A stretch of 64,000 bases of DNA from assembly GCF_900163565.1 (NCBI RefSeq), contig NZ_FUHU01000046.1:1-64000 (forward strand), written 5' to 3'. Below, piece after piece: positions 62,090-64,000 of the stretch; within the stretch, counting starts at the first letter, position 1, and every line of letters begins with the position of its first letter. The notes under the pieces are model-generated. The model worked only from the letters and a program-made list of their open reading frames with translations. It made no database searches and was not told where the DNA came from. Made by a program: the position numbers and the translations under genes. Source of the DNA: Agrococcus casei LMG 22410. Its GTDB lineage: Bacteria > Actinomycetota > Actinomycetes > Actinomycetales > Microbacteriaceae.

Positions 62090-63069
62090 TGGTTTGGCTC
62101 CTGCCTGCCCTGTGCGAAGTCGGGTTCTGCACCCGGGTCGGCGGCCGCATCCGTCGTCACTGCCGGGGCTGCGGCTCCAGCGCCTTGACGCTCGGCCGAT
62201 GACAGCGGGTCGAGCACGTCGCGGAGTGAGTCGCCAATGAAGTTGCATGCCATGACCACGGTGAGAATCGCAAGACCGGGGAAGACTCCGAGCCACCAAG
62301 CGTCGATGTTCTGCATCGCCCCAGAGATCATTGCGCCCCACTCGGCAGTCGGAGGCTGGGCTCCGAGGCCCAGGAACGACAGGCCGGTGAGCAGCAGAAT
62401 TGCTGTGCCGATTTCGAGGGATGCGAGCACCAGCACGGGGCCGAGTATGTTCGGCAGAATGTCGGTGCGCAGTGACCGCCACGACGAGTACCCGAGCATG
62501 CGTGATGCCACGACGAAGTTCTGCGAGCGAAGGCTCACGACCAGCGATCGCGTGACACGTGCATACACGGGCCACGTGACGATGATGCCGGCAAGCACCG
62601 CGTTGAACAGCGACGGACCGAGGGATGCGGCGATCACCATGGCGAGAATCACCGTCGGGAACGCCATGAAGAGATCGGTGAGGCGACCAAGCACCTCGTC
62701 GACCCAGCCTCCGACATACCCGCCGATCGCTCCGATCAGGGTGCCGAGCACCATGGCGCAGAGCACCAGCATTCCCGCAAACGGGATCGTCACTCGGGCT
62801 CCGTGAATGAGGCGAGAGAGCACATCGCGGCCCAATGCATCCGTGCCGAACCACGCCAGCTCACTTGGCGGCATGAGACGCGGAAGCTCCTGTGCGAGCG
62901 GGCCATAGGGAGCGATCCAGGGTGCGAACACAGCCAGGATCAGCCAGATTCCGGCGATGACGACGCCGATGATCGCCAGGGGGCTTCGCCATGCGGCCGG
63001 CAGCCTGCGCCGAGCCTTGCGCTGAAGCTTTGCATCTGCGGAGCGGCCGATATTCGTGTTCGAGCTCAT
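62086..63069 (-). CDS. dppC: Dipeptide ABC transporter permease (DppC/OppC type)
   Basis: A 327-residue permease with about six membrane segments. A basic cytoplasmic N-terminus, first helix SPLAIIGVVIAGIWLILAVF, periplasmic FGTDALGRDVLSRLIHGARV typical of DppC, and the EAA-type cytoplasmic loop around SRMLGYSSWRSLRTDILPNI. An Ala/Pro-rich tail of about 35 residues follows the last helix. Overlaps both dppB and dppD by four bases. Confidence 0.92.
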   Translation of the reverse strand: MSSNTNIGRSADAKLQRKARRRLPAAWRSPLAIIGVVIAGIWLILAVFAPWIAPYGPLAQELPRLMPPSELAWFGTDALGRDVLSRLIHGARVTIPFAGMLVLCAMVLGTLIGAIGGYVGGWVDEVLGRLTDLFMAFPTVILAMVIAASLGPSLFNAVLAGIIVTWPVYARVTRSLVVSLRSQNFVVASRMLGYSSWRSLRTDILPNILGPVLVLASLEIGTAILLLTGLSFLGLGAQPPTAEWGAMISGAMQNIDAWWLGVFPGLAILTVVMACNFIGDSLRDVLDPLSSAERQGAGAAAPAVTTDAAADPGAEPDFAQGRQEPNQ

Positions 63070-64000
63070 CGCAGCCTCACTCTCGGGTCGAGAACGCTGT
63101 ACATGAGGTCGACGACCAGGTTGATGCCGACATAGATCACACCGACCACGAGGCCAACACCCATGACTGCGGGCAGGTCGAGGTTGATTGCGGCGTTATA
63201 CGCGTAGGTGCCGAGCCCTGGCCAGGCGAAGATCGCCTCAACCAGCACGGTTCCTGACAACAGAGAGCCGAACGCGATGCCCAGCATGGTCAGGATCGGC
63301 AGCGATGCGCCGCGCAGCAGGTAGCCGCCGATGATGCGTCGGCCGGGCAGCCCCTTGGCGCGGGCCGCCCTGATGTAGTCGGAAGAGAGGACTTCGAGCA
63401 CGGATGTGCGAATGAACCGAGTCAGGAGTCCCACGGTGAACAGCGACAGCACGAGCACCGGCAGCGCCAGGTGCGCAGCGGCGTCGATGAAGCCGACATG
63501 GTCGCCATCAATTGCGAAGTCGACAAGGTAGAGGCCAGTGACCTGGGGCGGCGGGTTCAACGTGGGGGAGAGGCGGCCAGAGCCGGGCGCCCACCCGAGT
63601 TCCATGAAGAAGAAGCGGTAGGTGATGATCGCCAGCCAGAACGTCGGCACGCTGAGGCCGATGAGCGAGAGTACGCGGATCACCTGATCAGGCAGCCGGC
63701 CTGCCCGGTAGGCGGCGATGGTGCCGAGCACCAGGGCAACGGCGAGCGAGAGGATGACGGATGCGACGGCCACTTCGATCGTCGCAGGCAGCGCGACCGC
63801 GAGTTCTTCGAGAACAGGGCGGCTGGTGCGAATCGACGTGCCGAGGTCGCCCTGCACGAGTGACACCAGGTAGATCCAGTAGCGCTCGGGCAACGGCCGA
63901 TCCATGCCGTAGCGCTCTCGGTACGCGGCGACGGTTGCTTCGTTCTCTCGAGCCCCTTCACCGAGAGCAGCAGCGATCGGGTCGCCTGGAACTATCGCGG
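63066..64000 (-). CDS. dppB: Dipeptide ABC transporter permease (DppB), 5' end outside window
   Basis: About 311 codons of the DppB/OppB permease; the start lies beyond the right edge. Reading from the edge, VPGDPIAAALGEGARENEAT is the periplasmic region after the first helix, which is missing. Then the DRPLPERYWIYLVSLVQGDL motif, a cytoplasmic EAA loop SSDYIRAARAKGLPGRRIIG, and the C-terminal DLMYSVLDPRVRLR. An ATG at 63905 is internal, because the family reading continues upstream without a break. A solute-binding protein gene is expected upstream, outside the window. Confidence 0.92.
   Translation of the reverse strand, partial: AIVPGDPIAAALGEGARENEATVAAYRERYGMDRPLPERYWIYLVSLVQGDLGTSIRTSRPVLEELAVALPATIEVAVASVILSLAVALVLGTIAAYRAGRLPDQVIRVLSLIGLSVPTFWLAIITYRFFFMELGWAPGSGRLSPTLNPPPQVTGLYLVDFAIDGDHVGFIDAAAHLALPVLVLSLFTVGLLTRFIRTSVLEVLSSDYIRAARAKGLPGRRIIGGYLLRGASLPILTMLGIAFGSLLSGTVLVEAIFAWPGLGTYAYNAAINLDLPAVMGVGLVVGVIYVGINLVVDLMYSVLDPRVRLR

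Noticed and set aside
1-64000. tRNA or rRNA genes
   Set aside because: No cloverleaf with the usual T-arm GTTCRANNC or rRNA segment was recognised by eye; a covariance-model scan was not possible here.

Overview
The window is GC-rich chromosomal DNA from an actinobacterium, most likely a member of Microbacteriaceae. The evidence is mycothiol-dependent formaldehyde dehydrogenase (MscR), the actinobacterial mismatch endonuclease NucS, a DUF5302 protein, and a coproporphyrin-type heme operon (HemY/CgoX, HemQ/ChdC and a ferrochelatase with Fe-S cysteines). Frequent GTG starts, 4-base ATGA/GTGA gene overlaps and -10 boxes placed directly before start codons (leaderless mRNAs) fit this group. No rRNA, tRNA or CRISPR array was recognised.

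Layout. 1-8.0 kb is accessory DNA: an IS-like terminus, a small membrane protein with a winged-helix regulator, a stretch with GC hairpins, and a large serine recombinase whose 5' end abuts a MobF/TraA-type conjugative relaxase-helicase that has lost everything upstream of its Walker A lysine. Hypothetical genes follow and end at a strong bidirectional terminator. 8.1-17.9 kb holds mscR with a metallo-beta-lactamase partner, an aldo/keto reductase, and a five-gene catabolic operon (DoeA-like M24 hydrolase, aminotransferase, M20 deacylase, MHS-type MFS transporter, SDR) divergent from a LysR regulator. 17.9-25.9 kb holds a DUF559 protein, a pirin, an MFS exporter, an FAD oxidoreductase and small unknown proteins, ending in a GAF-PucR regulator. 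26.1-30.1 kb is an apparent mevalonate-catabolism operon: degradative HMG-CoA reductase, HMG-CoA lyase, and a two-protein TctA-like transporter. 31.8-41.2 kb is the heme cluster: hemA divergent from hemE-hemY-hemQ-hemH-hemC-hemDB-hemL, with all six internal junctions being 4-base overlaps and with HemD fused to HemB. 41.4-50.7 kb is mixed housekeeping and transport (AGCS symporter, NucS, MFS, DinB, MATE, MBL hydrolase, SGNH hydrolase, M23 endopeptidase, OhrR-like regulator). 51.1-55.7 kb is a HyuA-DUF917-NCS1 permease operon with its TetR regulator. 55.8-64 kb has membrane proteins, a lipoprotein, and an aminopeptidase P encoded with a dipeptide ABC transporter whose dppB runs off the right edge.

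Intergenic DNA carries two sets of palindromic elements. Seven 47-53-base near-perfect palindromes (families A and B, sharing the centre TTGACNGTCAA) sit at or near stop codons and look like bidirectional terminators. A second, composite set (modules a, b and c) occurs at five loci between 30.7 and 45.9 kb. Its 20-base module c supplies the stop codons of hemA, hemL and the AGCS gene.
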